42,645 nucleotides of DNA. It comes from Streptomyces griseus. GTDB lineage: Bacteria; Bdellovibrionota; Bdellovibrionia; Bdellovibrionales; Bdellovibrionaceae. Below are positions 41,796-42,645 of the stretch, one piece after another (position 1 is the stretch's first letter; each line of letters starts with the position of its first letter). The stretch lies in contig CALQIT020000016.1 of the NCBI GenBank assembly GCA_943330705.2, forward strand, positions 1 through 42,645, read 5' to 3'. Below the pieces are notes generated by a model. It did no database searches. It worked only from the letters and a program-made list of their open reading frames with translations, and was not told the DNA's origin. The translations under genes were made by a program, and so were the position numbers.

Positions 41796-41970
41796 AACAT
41801 AAATTCTCCTACGCAAGAAAACAGTTATTCGCTCTAGTGGTCTTATCGGTTTGCAAAAGTCGAAGCTCATTTCGCAATTGAAAAAAGCCCTCGAGCGAGT
41901 CGTAGTTCCGGAGGGCGGGTTTAAGAAGTCGCTTCACTTTTTGGTCTGTGGGCATAAAGTGGAACGGCCT
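41777..41970. repeat. Direct repeat copy B
   Basis: A contiguous 194-nt copy matching 40961-41034 and 41171-41290. It includes the AGGAG site and start-codon region at its left end and a decayed version of the terminator hairpin at 41887-41915 (stem reduced to about 6 bp, six-A run kept). It lies between the second flagellin and the DUF4160 gene. Confidence 0.92.
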
Positions 41971-41992
41971 CATCAATCTAAACTTTAATTCT

Positions 41993-42075
41993 CTCTGAGG
42001 CGAAAATCCCATCTTCTAATTCGATTAGGATGAGATCCTCGCCTCAGAGGGATCTTCCTTTTTCCAAGAAGATCC
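41993..42075. other. Two consecutive hairpins downstream of the second flagellin
   Basis: CTCTGAGGCGA (41993-42003) pairs with TCGCCTCAGAG (42039-42049); inside, CATC/GATG and CTAA/TTAG form a second stem around TTCGA. Directly next, GGATCTTC (42050-42057) pairs with GAAGATCC (42068-42075). No long T-run follows, so they may protect or end the flagellin mRNA. The stretch 41871-42186 carries no gene. Confidence 0.7.
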
Positions 42076-42108
42076 TCCAAGGTTTAAAAATTTTTTAGCT
42101 TTAGTCTT

Positions 42109-42203
42109 TCAACTTTAGTTGATCAATTTCATTCAACTTTAGTTGATCAATTTCATTCAACTTTAGTTGATCAATTTCATTCAACTTTAGTTGATCAATT
42201 TCA
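42109..42203 (-). repeat. 24-bp tandem repeat derived from the flagellin 3' end
   Basis: Four units (42109, 42133, 42157, 42181) identical but for the last base, each containing the inverted repeat TCAACT-TT-AGTTGA and the palindrome TTGATCAA. The rightmost unit holds the last codons and TAA of the flagellin gene (KLIN-stop), so the other three are downstream copies of that gene end. Confidence 0.95.
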
Positions 42204-42645
42204 ATGCGACTTGCGGGAAGGCATTTGCTTGCGCCAAAACCGACACTGCCGCTTGTTGAAGAATTGATGCTGATGCAATTTCTGACGATTCTTTTGCGAC
42301 GTCAGTGTCACGAATTCTGGAGTTTGCTGCACTCAAGTTTTCGTACTGGATGTCCAAATTGCTTGCGGTTGCATTTAAGCGCGATTGGATTGATCCAAAG
42401 TTTGCACGCATAGAGCCGATTTTATCCAAGGCTTCATCGACGACCTTTAATGCAGTCCTAGCCGAAGACTTATCGGTAAGGTCCATGCCTTCGATTCCCA
42501 ATTCTGCAGCTCGAGCATCACTGGCTAGAGAAAATTTAATAACGTTCTCTTCACTACCGGTAGGTCCCACATGATACTCTTGTGCCCCGCCAGAACCATC
42601 CAACAAAAGCTTATCACCAAATCGAGTTGTTTGAGCAATTCGATC
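42187..42645 (-). CDS. fliC: Flagellin, second copy (C-terminal part, runs off the window)
   Basis: The frame is open from the window end to TAA at 42187, giving 152 residues. It opens with DRIAQTTRFGDKLLLDGSGG, the end of the N-terminal D1 helix, then the short variable region, and the conserved C-terminal D1/D0: ENLSAANSRIRDTDVAKESS, ILQQAAVSVLAQANAFPQVA, LKLIN. The core is clearly paralogous to the flagellin at 30796 but diverged in the variable part (KDKSSARTALKVVDEALDKI-like region against its partner). The N-terminus and promoter are beyond the window. Its last codons lie in the 24-bp tandem repeat. Confidence 0.95.
   Translation of the reverse strand, partial: DRIAQTTRFGDKLLLDGSGGAQEYHVGPTGSEENVIKFSLASDARAAELGIEGMDLTDKSSARTALKVVDEALDKIGSMRANFGSIQSRLNATASNLDIQYENLSAANSRIRDTDVAKESSEIASASILQQAAVSVLAQANAFPQVALKLIN

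Noticed and set aside
41606-41800. Alternative frame of 64 codons beginning MLCHLWGIGC
   Set aside because: It only continues the copied start region of the lipoprotein gene; the DUF4160 motif lies in a different frame.
1-42645. tRNA, rRNA, CRISPR arrays and intact insertion sequences
   Set aside because: Looked for T-loop-like GTTCGAATC stretches, regular direct-repeat/spacer patterns and transposase motifs; none held up.

Overview
The window looks like chromosomal DNA of a flagellated Gram-negative bacterium with a full outer-membrane lipoprotein system. The mix of genes fits the Bdellovibrionota (Bdellovibrio-like bacteria): Pal/CpoB beside a protease-propeller-barrel protein, PilZ proteins, a DUF2802 protein, GT9 enzymes next to FliS/FliD, multiple flagellins and very large Ig/beta-helix lipoproteins. 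This placement is inference from gene content, because no rRNA or other marker is present. I saw no tRNA, rRNA, CRISPR array or intact insertion sequence.

Region 1 (1-8.9 kb) is mostly housekeeping and envelope genes: a YihY/BrkB membrane protein, an acidic small protein with a PilZ protein (own extended -10 promoter), a ChrA transporter coupled to a coiled-coil lipoprotein, two HAMP-type membrane proteins, SmpB, then a tightly overlapped minus-strand operon pal - DUF4398 lipoprotein - cpoB - tsaD - rsmA (GTGA, GTGA and ATGA overlaps) that starts from a TTGACA promoter near 9.5 kb. Divergent from it is a 966-residue protein joining a HExxH peptidase, PD40/TolB-type repeats and a C-terminal outer-membrane-barrel-like region.

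Region 2 (12.5-18.4 kb) holds an unrecognised 173-aa protein, a DUF2802 membrane protein with a small FliK-like partner, a PLP aminotransferase, coaD, rsmD, a degenerate PilZ protein, a family 2 glycosyltransferase and a WlbB/WbpD-like acetyltransferase.

Region 3 (18.4-31.9 kb) is a long minus-strand flagellar block. It reads fliC - flaG-like - fliD - fliS - FlgN/FliT-like protein - cytochrome c'-like lipoprotein - TPR protein - Rossmann protein - GT9 - 61-aa protein - GT9 - unknown protein - histidine kinase - response regulator. From fliS downward nearly every junction overlaps or nearly touches, suggesting co-expression. The likely theme is flagellin export and capping, flagellin glycosylation, and a regulatory output. 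fliC has a clear sigma-28 promoter and a leader of about 200 nt.

Region 4 (32-42.6 kb) is an accessory island between two flagellin genes. It contains two paralogous, very large lipoproteins (Ig-like repeats plus a shared beta-helix module and a shared Cys-containing C-terminus), a DUF4143-type ATPase broken by an internal deletion with a perfect 23-bp inverted repeat over its start, a DUF4160/DUF2442 pair bracketed by a direct duplication of the intergenic/start region of one lipoprotein gene, and a 24-bp tandem repeat derived from the 3' end of the second flagellin. This is the most plastic part of the window and the place where new biology is most likely.
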